64,000 bases of DNA from Sarocladium kiliense (GCA_030734395.1 JAUZTG010000048.1:2976001-3040000); one strand, 5' to 3'; shown: positions 44,034-56,014, counted from the first letter of the stretch. Notes: generated by a model not told the origin, from the letters alone. Made by a program: numbers and translations.

Positions 44034-45580
44034 TGTGCTGAGGATCGCTGGGGTTGCGAAATCCCGAGGGTTTCGATGGAGAAAGGTATCGTGAGGTTCG
44101 AGACGTTGGGAGTGGGCTTTGTCAACTTTTTTGGGGCAGCGGTTGACTCGACGCGAGTTGGGCGTGTTGCCGAGGTTTGACCGGTCGTCAGTGGTTCAAC
44201 AGGTGTGGCTGACGCCTGAGGCCGCCTTTCAGGTACAACATACCAGGCTGTATTCTAACATTTGTTAGACTTTGGTGACAGGAACCATTCCTTCTATAGA
44301 TCATCTCCTCAGCCCCTGAACAGGCTCTTCCATTACTTGAATTCGTTTCGAAGATGCAAACTTCGTGTGTCTTGATTGGGTCGAGTCCATAATCCCTGAC
44401 AGGGCAAGACGTAGGCTCCGCCTAGTTGAATAGTGGCACGTTCGCTGAGACTGAGCTCATGTCAGGCAAAGTCAATGGCTAGGCGAGATGGTATCAATAT
44501 GAGCTTTAAGAAAAAGCACCTCGTGTCTTTGGCCATGGATCAGCGCAATCTTTCACGAGGGGCTCATGCAAGCGCATAACAGCATCATCGTAGAGTCGTG
44601 GCTCTGCCAGCGCTCCTGATTGTGAGTGTCTACATCAACGGAGCTTCTGTCTCTCGATTACGATCACCGAAACTCACAGCTGAGGAGCTGGTGCCGAAGC
44701 CATGGCCGAGTCCTCGAGCTCCATCGACTTTGTTCGAGTCCGAAGAGGCCCAGTTCTCTGGTACCCACATATCTTCGGTGAATGAGGATCACTAATCGCT
44801 ATGGCAATGTGCATGCTTTGCCCATGTAGCACATAACCCAACCGTAAACGAAGTTATGAGGCCGGCTTTTGTCCTCACATTGCATTAGCTCTATGCTATG
44901 GGACTATTTTGAGAAGCTGCCGTTCGAAGTTTGGAACGGATGCCGGTTGGTGTAGGGGGAATTTGAGAGAGGTCCTGGTTGAATGGAAAGCTCCGGGAAC
45001 ATGGCAATTTCGAGATCGACGGCGAGGCGCCAGCATCATAGGCATTTGCTTAGCTTAGGACCAACGGGGTACGGGGCACACTTCCAGGTTTGCATCGCCC
45101 GGTATTATAGCAACCTCAGGTTCCTACAGTGGCTATCACAGCCTCAGGACAAAAAGCTCCTGCGCTGCTCAGTCACGAGCACCTTGAAGAACCCGAGAAG
45201 TCCCGACGCCACACGAGACCCACATCCAGCCACTGCATCTCTGTAATTAGCACGCCGTGATTGGCTCGCTCTCCTGTGGCTGGTGCCTTGGATCCCAGTC
45301 GTCATGCTGTCATGATTCGCTTTTTCTTGGTCCGGCGCTCTCCTGGTGTGTGTGTCGCTCGGCCTGGCCCATGTCGTAAATTTCTCGCGCGTCAGGATTA
45401 GCTTCTTTCCCTTCCTTCCTTTCCCCTTCCCTTTCTCTTCTCCAGTTTCCTACTCAACTCAACTCAACTTACCTACTACTTTCGTCTCTTGCTCTGATCC
45501 TAAGACTCTTCGCAGCTCTTTGGATCTTTTAATATCGACACTTCTCCCACGTCAAATCCCCCCCCGAACACACTCTCACA
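44034..45580. other. 1.5-kb divergent intergenic region
   Basis: Promoters of the mitochondrial protein (-) and cytochrome c (+). The last 200 nt before 45581 are strongly CT-rich (TTCCCTTCCTTCC-type), with a short CAACT repeat near 45456-45471. This is common in front of highly expressed fungal genes. No other feature. Confidence 0.5.
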
Positions 45581-46365
45581 ATGGCTGGTGGTAAGTAACC
45601 TGTCCTGTTTGGCTTGGAGCGCCGAGAAGCCGATGGTCCGAGATGATGGCGAAGTGGTGCAATTGAGGTCGCCAATGGATGCAGAAGGCATTGCAGACGG
45701 TCTGGAGGATTGCTGGGCCATCCTTTCACCCGAGGAGCAACAGCACGTCATCGTACGGTCACTGGCCCTGCGCCATTTTGCCAGGTCACGACCATTCGCG
45801 CAGCTTCTCGGATGGATGGGATGAGCTCAGAACATAGCTCAGACTGAGCTACGCCGTCTGTCTACCTCGCCTGCCTCTCCGCTCAGCCTCGTCTCTGGCA
45901 GCTCTCTCGGTTCAACTTCAAGGACACCGCTCCAAAAAAACAGCAAAGCTGACTGCCGTATCGCAGGTGATCTCAAGAAGGGTGCCAACCTCTTCAAGAC
46001 GCGTTGCGCCCAGTGCCACACCGTCGAGAAGGACGGCGGCAACAAGATCGGCCCTGCCCTCCACGGCCTCTTCGGCCGCAAGACTGGCTCCGTCGACGGC
46101 TACTCCTACACCGACGCCAACAAGCAGAAGGGCATCACCTGGGACGACAAGACCCTCTTCGAGTACCTCGAGAACCCCAAGAAGTACATTCCCGGTACCA
46201 AGATGGCCTTCGGTGGTCTCAAGAAGGAGAAGGACAGGAACGACCTCATTGCGTAAGTTTCCCACCCTTTCCGGCGCTATGCGCCAACGCCCGTTATCGC
46301 ACGATGCAAGGAATCACTCGCTAACAGCTTCTCTTTACAGCTACCTCAAGGACGCCACCAAATAA
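45581..46365 (+). CDS. cycA: Cytochrome c
   Basis: Mitochondrial intermembrane-space electron carrier from complex III to cytochrome oxidase. Three exons: 45581-45590 (10 nt), 45967-46252 and 46341-46365. Introns are 376 and 88 nt. The product has 106 residues: MAGGDLKKGANLFKTRCAQC with the CxxCH heme site (CAQCH). Also present are GPALHGLFGRKTGS, YLENPKKYIPGTKMAF (axial Met) and the terminal LKDATK. It lacks a long N-terminal extension, as is normal for the family. The unusually long first intron directly after a 10-nt exon may carry an enhancing element, as introns near starts often do; that is inference. Confidence 0.97.
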
Positions 46366-46837
46366 GCGGTGTCTTGTACTGTGTAACGACTAGGATTCTC
46401 GATTAGACGAGAGAAAGAACCACAAGCTCTCATGGCGACTGTACTATAGACAACAATAAACCACCTACTAGAGTAGTCGGGCGCAACGGCACGTTTTATT
46501 TGACCGTGCTTGTAATTACTCAAACTCCTCTTCTGACGCTCGCGTCGTCAACTTCCACACAATCCTCAGTCCCTTCGTGAAGTCAAATGTCCCTGGGCTT
46601 GGGCCTATGTCCTCAAGGGGCCCCTTGACCCCATTGAAGTTTTTGCTCGGCCGCTTATGCCTTGCAGATTCCTGGATTGCTGCCCCAACAGGTCCGAACA
46701 CGCTCCTGATCCTTGGCCGATATGTATGTCCAATAGTGATGATTATCATTATACAATAGAAGATCTATATATCCGTACACCGTCATATACAACGTGAAAC
46801 CGCAGCACCTTATCACCCAACAGCTGATGCCTCAGCC
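46366..46837. other. Intergenic between convergent genes
   Basis: 3' flanks of cytochrome c (+) and dlt1 (-). A 77-codon minus frame at 46516-46749 starts with ATG but has no domain and no independent support. Confidence 0.45.
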
Positions 46838-48058
46838 TCAACCATCGAGATGTAGCACGAAGGGCCTCCCATCTGCATCCTCTCTCGTTGCCAATCTTAT
46901 GACCGAGCCAGCCGATGCAGCAGACCTCAAGCTCGCGCTCGAAGCCTGACTGCTAACTGTGTAAGGATGTCTCGTCTGCGCAAAGCTGTTACTACTACTT
47001 GACTTGCGAGACAGCGGCGTGGCTGCGGTGGTTCCTCGCCGCGGTGTGTTCGGCGCAGAGTACCATGGATTCGCACTGCTGCCACGGCGGAGGGAGGTGC
47101 TGGAAGCACTGACGCGAGAAGGCGTGCGCCGTGGTGTTGACGGATCGGTGCCGAGTGGGCCATTGTTGTCGATATCGCTCTCGGATGGGGGAATTATGCT
47201 GATGTCGTCGTCGTCGAGGGCATCGAGGTCGAGGGGATGCATGTTGCGGAGGACTTCGGCGAAGAGGTGCATAAGCTCACGGAACCGAGCCATCGAAATG
47301 GGACGGTTGGAGAAACGTGCGTGTTCATAGTGCTGAAGGAAGCTCGCGGCAGCTGCGTCCAAGTTCAAGACGCCGAGCTCGGCAAGGTGGCTAATATAGT
47401 CGCGGAGGCTAAGGTGAGGAGCGCGCTGGAGTAGGCCAACCGCTTCAGGGTCGAGTGCAGGAGGGTCTGCGGAAGATGTAGGATCAGGAGGAGCAAGTGT
47501 AAGCGCCCTCGCCTCGATGAGGTTCGGGAGCTCAGAGAGTACTGTGCTGTACTGAAGATTGGGTAGATCGGGCGAATTTGGAGACGCCCAGCCTGGATGC
47601 TCAATCTCTCCCCACGGCGTGCGCGGTGGCGGAAGCTCAACCTCCTTCTCTTCCGATCCAAGCTTCAATCTCCTCACAATCCTCTCCGCATCTCCTTGAT
47701 GAACCCTCGGCTTCGCCTCATATGCTATTGCCGCGCTGCGATCCAACCCTCCAGCAATCATCTTATAAACAGCCTTGTTCACATCCCCCTTATCGACGGG
47801 GACCCAGCCCTTAGGAATCGAGGCCAACACCGTCTTATTGACATACAATCGTACGGCGTACGCGAATACAACGGTGATCACCGTGATTGCGTAGCACGCG
47901 ATCAGGATGATGACATTGTAGCGCTGATTGTTCCTGATGGAGCGTTCGATGGCATCGGTCGGCGTGATGAGCAACAGGCCGAGGAGAATGAGGTATGCGA
48001 GGATATATGCGGAGCCATAGACGACGCGGAAAATCGTCTGCGTGTACTTTCGAACCAT
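46838..48058 (-). CDS. dlt1: Dlt1 (defect at low temperature 1) membrane protein
   Basis: Single-exon 406-residue fungal protein. Two N-terminal membrane segments (about residues 14-32 and 47-70: YILAYLILLGLLLI and VIILIACYAITVITVVFAYA) precede a conserved cytosolic block. That block reads VNKTVLASIPKGWVPVDKGD, then PRTPWGEIEHPGWASPNSPD and LRDYISHLAELGVL. The tail is Ser/Thr-rich and variable (TPRRTPSRVSASSTSLRRGS). The pattern matches the Dlt1 family, needed for growth in the cold in yeast; its biochemical role is unknown. The 3' end faces cytochrome c. Confidence 0.88.
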   Translation of the reverse strand: MVRKYTQTIFRVVYGSAYILAYLILLGLLLITPTDAIERSIRNNQRYNVIILIACYAITVITVVFAYAVRLYVNKTVLASIPKGWVPVDKGDVNKAVYKMIAGGLDRSAAIAYEAKPRVHQGDAERIVRRLKLGSEEKEVELPPPRTPWGEIEHPGWASPNSPDLPNLQYSTVLSELPNLIEARALTLAPPDPTSSADPPALDPEAVGLLQRAPHLSLRDYISHLAELGVLNLDAAAASFLQHYEHARFSNRPISMARFRELMHLFAEVLRNMHPLDLDALDDDDISIIPPSESDIDNNGPLGTDPSTPRRTPSRVSASSTSLRRGSSANPWYSAPNTPRRGTTAATPLSRKSSSSNSFAQTRHPYTVSSQASSASLRSAASAGSVIRLATREDADGRPFVLHLDG

Positions 48059-48503
48059 GGCTGGTGAAGATGCGCTGGCCTAGCTTCTCGAGTCGGAGGT
48101 CCTCTGGTCGTGATTACCGAGCCGCGCGGGTCATGATCTGAGCTTCATTGTTTGCTACGGATACGAGCTAGGGATGAAGCTTTGGATCCGGCTGAAGATG
48201 AATTTAGTGCTGGGGTTGAAGATGTGGTCGGTCGCCGCGGTGGCTGGCGTGGAAGAAGAATGGCATTTCTTTGGAGGTCGGGGGCGGAGAAGGGACGTAG
48301 GAACATGACGCAGGGGGCCAGAGCGCTCTAGCATGAACGAGTAAGCTTGGTACTTTTACCACCACACAACAATGAGCAATTTCGCGTAAGGTTAAACACA
48401 AATTAGATCTTGTAAGACGATTTAATTTGTCAAAACATGCGATGCCCATGTCCCGTCTATTTTGGTATCATTACAGTACATGTCCTCAGACCGTCGCCTC
48501 TTA
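48059..48503. other. Intergenic; dlt1 promoter and ndc1 3' flank
   Basis: Same-direction minus-strand neighbours. No supported feature. Confidence 0.45.
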
Positions 48504-50653
48504 TCAGGCACGAGCACGCCCTGTTGCCACCTGCTCCATCTCCGGCATGGCTTGCTCTTCTAGCCTTCGCCTCTGCGATCTCCTCTCATTCTGAGACGGC
48601 TCAATTCTTCGCCGCTCCTCAGGCCTCCTCTGCTGAACCCTCCTTGGCTCAGGCTGGCGCTCCTCCGTCCTCTCCTCTTCCGTCTTCACAGGCTCAGGCT
48701 TGCTGGCTGCTTCCCTTGCATGCCTCAAATCGCCCAGCGTAAGCCTCAGATCTGTGCTGAATGGCTCAAAAGCGGCCACGACTTGCGATAGCCCATCTCT
48801 CAGAGTGTCCAGAACCTGATCCACATCTGGAGAACCCCGAATGCCCTTGGTATCGGTCCAATGTATCGGGAAGCGAAGCCTGAGAGCCTCAACCTTGCGG
48901 ATGATGGATGTCATGGTTCGGATGATGCTAGGCACATCTCGGTGCACGTTTCCATATTGATCCTCTCCAAGACTCTTCACTGCTAGGTGGCAAAGAGACC
49001 GTGTAGCATTGCAGTATAGTGTTGGCTCGGCGAAGGGAGTGCCCAAGACAATGCCTGCGAACCTGGTGCCGAAATCCTCGTATACCAGCCGTCCAACCCA
49101 TGGCACAGAGACAAGATAGCGCGCCAGTGAATCAAACTGGCTCTTGACGTTCGTCGGTGAAAGGAAGTCCTGCTGTTGTTTCGTGAGGAGGTGGTCCTTC
49201 GCGTCGTTCCACGTCCTCTTAGCCAGAGGGCTGAGCTTCTTCGCAGGCGAGGACCCGGGCGACTGAGACACATGATTAATCGCGTTCCTTATTCCGCCAC
49301 GCAAGGTTGGCTGGCCATTTTGTTTCGTCAGGAATGCGTCATCACGTAGCGGTACACTAGCACGAGGTTGTGGCTCAGGCTCAGCATCGGCGGCAGCTGC
49401 TGAAGCGGTCGGCTTGCCGAACTCGTCGACACGATTATCGATGTTTTTGAGAAGTTCCATGCAGATGCCGTACACCTGCGCCCACATTGGTCCATCTTTG
49501 CGGTCAATATCTTCGTAGATCGCTTGGCGACGAGCTTGATCCTCCTCTGCAATGTGAGCGAGTTCCCACATGGCAAATGCCTGGTCCAAGTTAGTCTTAT
49601 GTTGCAGTGTCTTGACATGAGAAACTCACCTTCACTGTGTTCTTTTTGCTCTTCAGCCCATTGAGTAGGCTGCCATTGGGGTCTTTCGACTCAGAGGTCA
49701 GTGCCTTGCCGTTCTTGAGGGGTTCCTTGGCCATGGATGCAGTGAAAGCTGCATTGCCGACTGCCCATAGCATAGAGACCAGGATGCCGCCATACATGCA
49801 CCTGCCAAAAAGCCAGAGATCGGAAGGCCAGCTGGGAGGTGCCATGTTCGTCTTCGGCAGATTGTAGAAGGGTCGGAAGAACATCAATGTCCAGCTCCAG
49901 GCAAGGGATCTTAGAATCACATGGTAGACTGCGAATGCTGTCGGCAGAGCATAGATGGCTCGCAGCACGGTGCCAGAGAAGATGGCAGGGAGCAGCTGCA
50001 ACACAGGCTTCATCTTCGACACGCCATCTTCCACAGGCTTGTCTTTGTCTTCCTCTTTCTTGGTCATTTTCAGGTCGAGACGGTCCATGTCCATCGAGTA
50101 GTGTGCCCATGTCTGGAACACTGCCAGCACACCCATGTAGCACATGAAGAAGATGGGTCGCTCGTTCAGACGGGCTCGGTTACCCCCGGTGTAGACAATC
50201 CATCGCAAATTGGCACTGTTCGGCGATGCCCAGACCATAACCAGAGCATGGCCGAGACTCGAGAACGCATACCAGAAGGCGGTTTCGTATGTTGAAAGGG
50301 TCGCGAGGGAAGTCCAGAGGACCTGAGCACCGGGCGTCAAGGTGCGGCGACCGACATGGTAGTGGGCGATTCGAAGGACGAGGATGGCGAGGCCACAAAT
50401 GAAGATGAAAAGGGTTCGGAAGCCGGCAGGGCCGATCGGAAAGGCTGACCAGAAGTCTAGAGTCATGTTAGAGAAGAACCTCGAGGGGATTCTCAGTTGA
50501 GTTTCGTAGCTCACAGGAATTCCAATCTGCCACGAGCACGGCTTCGAGGTACGACACGACAAGGAGGACCGCAGCCGTGAGTGAGAAGCGCCGCTGGAGG
50601 GCAGGCTGCAGAAAGTCCTTATAAGGAGCTTTGCGCACAGTGACTGCTGCCAT
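48504..50653 (-). CDS. ndc1: Nucleoporin Ndc1 (Cut11), pore and spindle-pole membrane protein
   Basis: Transmembrane nucleoporin that anchors nuclear pores and the spindle pole body in the nuclear envelope. Three exons: 50653-50515, 50456-49630 and 49580-48504. Introns are 58 nt (CTAAC branch) and 49 nt. The product has 680 residues. The N-terminal half has about six membrane segments (SLTAAVLLVVSYLEAVLVAD, then YFWSAFPIGPAGFRTLFIFI across the splice). Conserved blocks include FFRPFYNLPKTNMAPPSWPS and FAMWELAHIAEED. The soluble C-terminal half ends in a long Glu/Arg-rich helix (EERTEERQPEPRRVQQRRPE). ATG 50653 is the start that fits the family. Confidence 0.88.
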
Positions 50654-51126
50654 GATCACGGCGCATCAGCCGGCGTCGATCAGCTATCAGGAGTCGTTGA
50701 TGATGCCGTGTCGACAGCTTCGTGGTGGTAGTCGAGGACCGAGAATACACAAACAAAAAAGAGCTGGAGCAACAACCCGCGCCGCCAAGCGAAGCTGCCC
50801 CGAAAGTGGGAACACCGCCTTTAGCTCTGGCGCCGTAATGCTCACGTGAAGGCGCCTGGCAGGGTGCTGGAGAACCGCTGAAAGGAACCGGCCCCGCCCA
50901 ATCAGCAACACCTGAGGCTGCCTGGTTACGTAGGACTGCGGCGGGTCGACGTCGCCCTCGTCTGCAGGCAACGGCGCATCATTCCATCGCTCAACAAGCA
51001 TCATCGCGAATTGCTGCATTTGCCTTCCTCGATATCGAAACGAACATCATCTGTGTCGCGGTCACTTTTTGCGTCTATACATACGGCATTTGCCACGAAT
51101 AAGCGCGCGGGCGATAAACGGCGACC
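50654..51126. promoter_or_regulatory. Divergent promoter of ndc1 and pep12
   Basis: A 473-nt spacer between two start codons. No TATA box or clear factor site seen. Confidence 0.4.
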
Positions 51127-51970
51127 ATGTCCTACGACCAGCTATCCAATCTCGAGTCGGGCGGCTACACTGATGACCCAGGCTTCCAACAACTCCAGTA
51201 TGATTTGAAGAGCAAGCTCCAAGCACTTCTGAGTGGCAACCGGAAACTCGCAAACGATGTGAACGTCTTGGGAACGAAGAAGGATACCGCGCGGCTACGG
51301 GAGAGGGTGCACAACTCCATGGAGAAGGCAAGGGAGATGTGCCGGGAGATCGGAGAAGGCGTCAAGCGACTGCAGACCTGGGAGGACTTGACGGTAAGAT
51401 GAGCACGAGACTTTGCCACTTGCATTTGCTAATTCCAGCCCACAGAAGCAACAGAAGTATGAACAAACCAAGATCTCGAGCGACTTCCAAACCGCTCTCC
51501 AGGACTTTCAGAGCCTCCAACGCCGAGCCCTCGAGAAGGAGAAAGCATCCGTAACCGCCGCCCGTGCAGCTCAAGAAGGCGAGTTGGGTGGTACTGACGC
51601 CTCCGGAGCACCCCTCGAACAGCTACAGCAGCAACAAGTACAGCAATCCCAGCTTGCGGATCAAAACGAGGTCGACTTCCAAGAGGCGCTCATTATCGAG
51701 CGTGAGGAGGAGATCCGCAATATCGAGCAGGGTGTTGGCGACCTCAATGTGCTCTTCCGTCAGGTGGCACAAATCGTTGGCGAGCAGGGCGAGACGCTCA
51801 ACACCATCTCGGACAACGTTGAGAGCACAAGGACAGACACGAGGCGGGCGGACGTCGAAACCCGGCAAGCGGCGAGATATCAAAAGGCAGCTCGCAACAA
51901 GGGCTGCTGCCTGATGCTCATCATGGCGGTGATTCTGACAATTGTACTGTTGGCTATCTTCCTGGACTAA
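51127..51970 (+). CDS. pep12: Qa-SNARE (syntaxin), Pep12-like
   Basis: Endosomal/vacuolar Qa-SNARE for membrane fusion. Two exons, 51127-51393 and 51446-51970, with a 52-nt intron, give 263 residues. An N-terminal three-helix domain begins MSYDQLSNLESGGYTDDPGF. KQQKYEQTKISSDFQTALQD follows just after the splice. The SNARE helix runs from LIIEREEEIRNIEQGVGDLN with the zero-layer Gln in LFRQVAQIV. A C-terminal anchor (CCLMLIMAVILTIVLLAIFL) ends the protein. A Gln-rich linker (LQQQQVQQSQ) lies before the SNARE helix. Vam3-type function is also possible because many filamentous fungi have one such syntaxin. Confidence 0.9.
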
Positions 51971-52147
51971 TGGGGAAGGCAAGGCAGGGAGTGGAATTGG
52001 TCCAAGTCTCAGCAAGCATTGTGATCTTTTGTTTGCGTTACTGTTTTTGTTGCAGCATATGGGTACATTGAGGCGTTTCCACAAGGCGTACCCTCTATTT
52101 TGAAGTAGTATACAGGCTTATACATGAGTCTTTATCGAAGAATCTGG

Positions 52148-53191
52148 TTACCTCGAAACTGGTTGCCTTGGCTGGGTACCAGATCCGCCCTGCTTTTGTG
52201 GAATCTCGTAGCCCTCAATACTGACGTAGGCAGAGGGCAGTCTCTTGAGCCTCCTTCCAAACAAATATCGAGGCTGTCTATCAGGCAGCCATTTCTTCAG
52301 CAGCGTGTCGTTGATACTGTTGAATAGAAACGTTGGAGCCCAGTAAAGGAAGATGGCACTGGGCAAATTCCAAAAAAGCAAAGGAAACAGAGGTATGACC
52401 AAGAGGACGCGACCGAGGGCGTTCTTGGCCCGTTGTAGAGAGTTCATGCTCCTGTTATCAACACTCAACAGCTCTTTGAGACGATCTGCACTCAACCGGC
52501 TCCAAGAGCTCCAGCCAAGTGTGAGAGCGCATATAAGAGGAAGGCCACCGTATGGGTCTGCTGCCATAAGATCTGTAAACCAGAGAAGGCCGCCCTCTGA
52601 TAATGATGTGTCGGTAAGGGTCGATGTGCCAGGCTCAACCAAATCGAGAAATCTGTCAAGGCCCAACTTTCTCCCAAGCCACGTCATGGGGGAACCAGCC
52701 AACCTCCGAACAGCTTCAGATACAAGGACGAAAGGGACCATTGGGCCAAGGACAGCACCCCAAGACTTCCATGCTGGGACTCCGAAGTCCTTGTTTATCC
52801 GCCTTGTTTCACGCAAAGGCCCCAACAGATCTGGAGAGAGGGAGGCTGTTCCGTGGTTCCTTCGCATGTTGTTCCGCAGGGCATGCGCCATCCACGCTGA
52901 CTTGAGAGGTTGGGTTTCAGCTTTCCGAAGCCTGTAATAGCGACCAAGCCATTGCGCTGGAAGGCGTATTGTGAAGTTCAAGCTGGTGGCCACGAGAGGT
53001 AGAACAATGTACCATGGTAGTCCGGCGGTGTGGATGGAGCTGAGCGACTCAGCAGTAGTAGCGACGCAAGAGCCGAGACCATTGAGGATGTAGCTGTTGT
53101 GGCGCACTGATTGGTGACCAGGGACGAAGAGATGTGTTCTTGTCAGTAGGGTTGGCCTACCGAGCCGTCCTCGTCGTAAAAGAGCAGACAT
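52148..53191 (-). CDS. cox18: Mitochondrial insertase Cox18 (Oxa1/YidC family)
   Basis: Inner-membrane insertase that exports the Cox2 C-terminal domain during cytochrome oxidase assembly. Single exon, 347 residues. An Arg-rich presequence (MSALLRRGRLGRPTLLTRTH) is followed by the Oxa1-type membrane domain. Visible segments are LPWYIVLPLVATSLNFTIRL, WGAVLGPMVPFVLVSEAVRR, LPLICALTLGWSSW and VLLVIPLFPLLFWNLPSAIF (the conserved NLPSAIFLYW). A matrix loop with RINKDFGVPAW lies between. The tail is short and basic, without the ribosome-binding extension of Oxa1, which favours Cox18. It is convergent with pep12. Confidence 0.9.
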   Translation of the reverse strand: MSALLRRGRLGRPTLLTRTHLFVPGHQSVRHNSYILNGLGSCVATTAESLSSIHTAGLPWYIVLPLVATSLNFTIRLPAQWLGRYYRLRKAETQPLKSAWMAHALRNNMRRNHGTASLSPDLLGPLRETRRINKDFGVPAWKSWGAVLGPMVPFVLVSEAVRRLAGSPMTWLGRKLGLDRFLDLVEPGTSTLTDTSLSEGGLLWFTDLMAADPYGGLPLICALTLGWSSWSRLSADRLKELLSVDNRSMNSLQRAKNALGRVLLVIPLFPLLFWNLPSAIFLYWAPTFLFNSINDTLLKKWLPDRQPRYLFGRRLKRLPSAYVSIEGYEIPQKQGGSGTQPRQPVSR

Positions 53192-53876
53192 TCTGAGGGT
53201 GCGGCACGAGGCTCAGCCTGAAGACGCCATTCGCGGACAGTAGCACGACGGAGCCTCCCACGCACAAGTTTTGCTGAGACTGTTCGTAGCTGATTCGCCT
53301 TGGATAGTAGAGAAACCAGGTCAAGCCGGACAAGGCTGTCTCATGACAAGACGTTGAATTAAGTGAGGTCGAGGTGGGTCTCGATAGCAGCCGCCCACCT
53401 CATCATGTGCAACCACTGCGTGCCTCTCCCAAGCTTTCCCAAGCTTTCACAAGCTTCTGCAGCCTGCAAAGGGCGGTACACCCAGTCAATCAATGGAACC
53501 CCTGGACCCTTTGTATGCTGTAGAACAATCTGGGCTTCTTCAAGCCTCGTCTTTAGTGGGCCACCCACCAACTTCCAGCATCCTCAGAGGTAGCCAAGCC
53601 AGCCTCAGCGTACTGAGCTTCCTCTTTAGGCGTTACGTCAGCCTGGAAACCCCCCGCGCCCACTCCTACCCACCTTGGCTGCGTTGCCTTTCAACCTTGC
53701 CTCCTCGTCTTGCTCGTGCCACCTCTTCTCTTCCTCTGCGCAGGATTATGTAGAGAGCTCATTTCAGCTTCTTCGTCTCTCTCTGTTCTTCCAGACACAA
53801 GAATCAGAACGGCAGTCGACCGTCGCTCGCGACTTTCTCGGCCTATACACACAGGAGTTCTTCTGGGATCATCAAT
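53192..53876. promoter_or_regulatory. Divergent promoter of cox18 and alg11
   Basis: A 685-nt spacer. It carries the 10-nt AAGCTT tandem triplet listed separately and a pyrimidine-rich stretch (about 53680-53800) that is probably the alg11 leader. Confidence 0.45.
53428..53457. repeat. Three 10-nt units each with AAGCTT
   Basis: CCCAAGCTTT, CCCAAGCTTT and CACAAGCTTC lie in tandem. Each unit carries the palindrome AAGCTT, spaced by about one helical turn, in the cox18/alg11 promoter. Confidence 0.85.
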
Positions 53877-55697
53877 ATGGATAGCCCTCGAGTCAAAGCA
53901 CCAGCACTGCCGCGCGCGCGCGCAAACATTCTCCTATATGTCGTCGGTGGACTTCTCGGAGCTCAGGTCTTTTTCATGTTCCTGGGCCCCCCATTGCTCC
54001 GTGTTCTGGTCACCTTCGTCGCCTGGGGGATACGCAAGAAGACAGAGGGTCGCAAGCAACAGCTCATGCAGCTCATGACCGAGGAGGACGAGAAGACCAG
54101 CGACGACAAGTCCAGTGAGGAGTGGGAGAAGGTTCAGGGCACCGAAGAAGATACGCCGAAGAAAAAGGACGGCAAAATCACCAAGGAGTGGAACAGGAAC
54201 TGGGACGGCCTCGTTGGCTTCTTCCACCCTTTCTGGTACGCAACATATCGCGGTGGCTCTACTTTCAATGCCAAGAAACTGACTCTTGACGATAGCAATG
54301 CTGGAGGAGGTGGTGAACGTGTTTTGTGGGCTGCGATTCGAACGACTCAGCAGGAGTGGCCCAAGGCCAAGTGCGTAGTGTACACCGGAGACCATGATGC
54401 GAACAAGGACGCGATTCTGGCTCGGGTCAAGGTACGGCACACCACCTCTTCAGCTCTGCCTGTATACTAACATTGCACTTTCTAGAACCGATTCAACATC
54501 GAGCTGAATGCGAAGCGAGTGACGTTCCTCTATCTTTCGAAGCGAAAATGGGTTATGGCCTCAACCTGGCCTCGATTCACACTCCTGGGACAGTCCTTGG
54601 GCTCCATGCTGTTGCTTTGGGATGCCTACTCACTCGTCGTCCCCGATGTTTTCGTCGATACCATGGGCTATGCATTCGCTCTTGGCTTTTCCAAGCTCCT
54701 CTTCACCGAAATCCCCACCGGCGCCTACGTCCACTACCCCACGATCTCTACAGATATGCTCTCCTCTCTCGATTCTGAGTCGGCCAATGAGGGTGTCAAT
54801 GCAGGACAAGGAGCCGGAGCCAGGGGAGTCCTCAAGAAGCTGTACTGGAACCTCTTCGGATATGGGTATTCATGGGTGGGCGGCACGGTAAACGTCGTCA
54901 TGACGAACTCGAGCTGGACTTACCGCCACATCCGTCGCATCTGGGGTCCTTTCCGCGGGGCTCGAAGGAACGCACTCAGCCCAATCGCCGTTGTCTACCC
55001 CCCGGTAGCCGTTGAGGAGCTCGTTGGCGAGGTGGAGGTCAGCGAGGCCCGGGAGCCGGTGCTGCTCTATATCGCTCAGTTCCGGCCCGAGAAGAACCAC
55101 GAACTGATTGTCAAGTCATTCGCCAAGTTTGTCAAGACAGGAACTGAGGCAGCCAAAAAGGCTCGCCTTGTTCTGATTGGCAGCGTTCGGGATGACCAGG
55201 ATTCTAAGCTTGTCTACCAACTCCGTCTTCTGGTGAATGAGCTTCACATCAAAGAACAAGTCGAATTCGAACTCGATGCACCGTGGTCCGATGTTCTGGC
55301 ATGGCTTAAGAAGGCCTCTGTGGGTGTCAATGGCATGTGGAACGAGCATTTTGGCATTGGCGTTGTTGAGTACCAGGCAGCTGGTCTGATTTCCGTTGTT
55401 CACAACAGCGGTGGGCCTAAGCTCGATATTGTCACTGAGATCGAGGGAGAACCCACAGGTAAGTCATCCCATATGCAGTTCAAGTACGCAGCTAGACACT
55501 AACGAGACATAGGATACCTGGCTACCACCGAGGAGGAGTTTGCCGAGTGCTTTGAGAAGGCCCTCACTGTGGCAAACCCGTATGCGATGCGCCAACGGGC
55601 TCGCGCGTCTGCACGTCGGTTCACAGAAGAGGTATTTGCTGCCAAGTGGAGTACCCAGTTCGAGCGCTTGGTGTATATGACGAAGACGGGCTTCTAG
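53877..55697 (+). CDS. alg11: Alg11, GDP-Man:Man3GlcNAc2-PP-dolichol alpha-1,2-mannosyltransferase
   Basis: Adds the fourth and fifth mannose to the lipid-linked oligosaccharide on the cytosolic face of the ER. Three exons: 53877-54431, 54486-55458 and 55513-55697. Introns are 54 and 54 nt. The product has 570 residues. The N-terminal anchor (ILLYVVGGLLGAQVFFMFLG) is followed by an acidic/Lys linker (about residues 60-105), FFHPFWYATYRG, then GGGGERVLWAAI, the family's glycine-rich loop. Later come GYAFALGFSKLLF, YVHYPTISTDML, VMTNSSWTYRHI and LLYIAQFRPEKNH. The GT4 donor-site motif NEHFGIGVVEYQAAGLISVV includes the E-x7-E pattern. NSGGPKLDIV follows. All phases agree. Confidence 0.95.
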
Positions 55698-56014
55698 AAA
55701 AAGGGCGCCCTTGGATTCATGGTTGATGTATAGAGTTGAGGATACCCCTGAAAGCTGTGTTCCCTTTGACTTTGTTGCCTGATTGATGCTCCGCGATTAC
55801 CCACTTGCTCAGAACCATATGCTTACGTTTGGAGGCTGAAGCGCAATGGCTCTCCAGAGAATGAAACCCGATCTTATGGCACGTGCCACGCCTTAGCTGT
55901 CCCATGTGACGAAGTAAATATGCCCACGGCGCTTTTCCAGTCCAGTCAGCCTTCTTTACTTGTGATCGACGCACTGCTATTGATCAAGAAGCTAAAATCC
56001 AGGACAGAAAGACC

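Noticed and set aside
46516..46749. 77-codon minus-strand gene
   Set aside because: It has an ATG but lies between two convergent 3' ends, with no domain and no promoter room.
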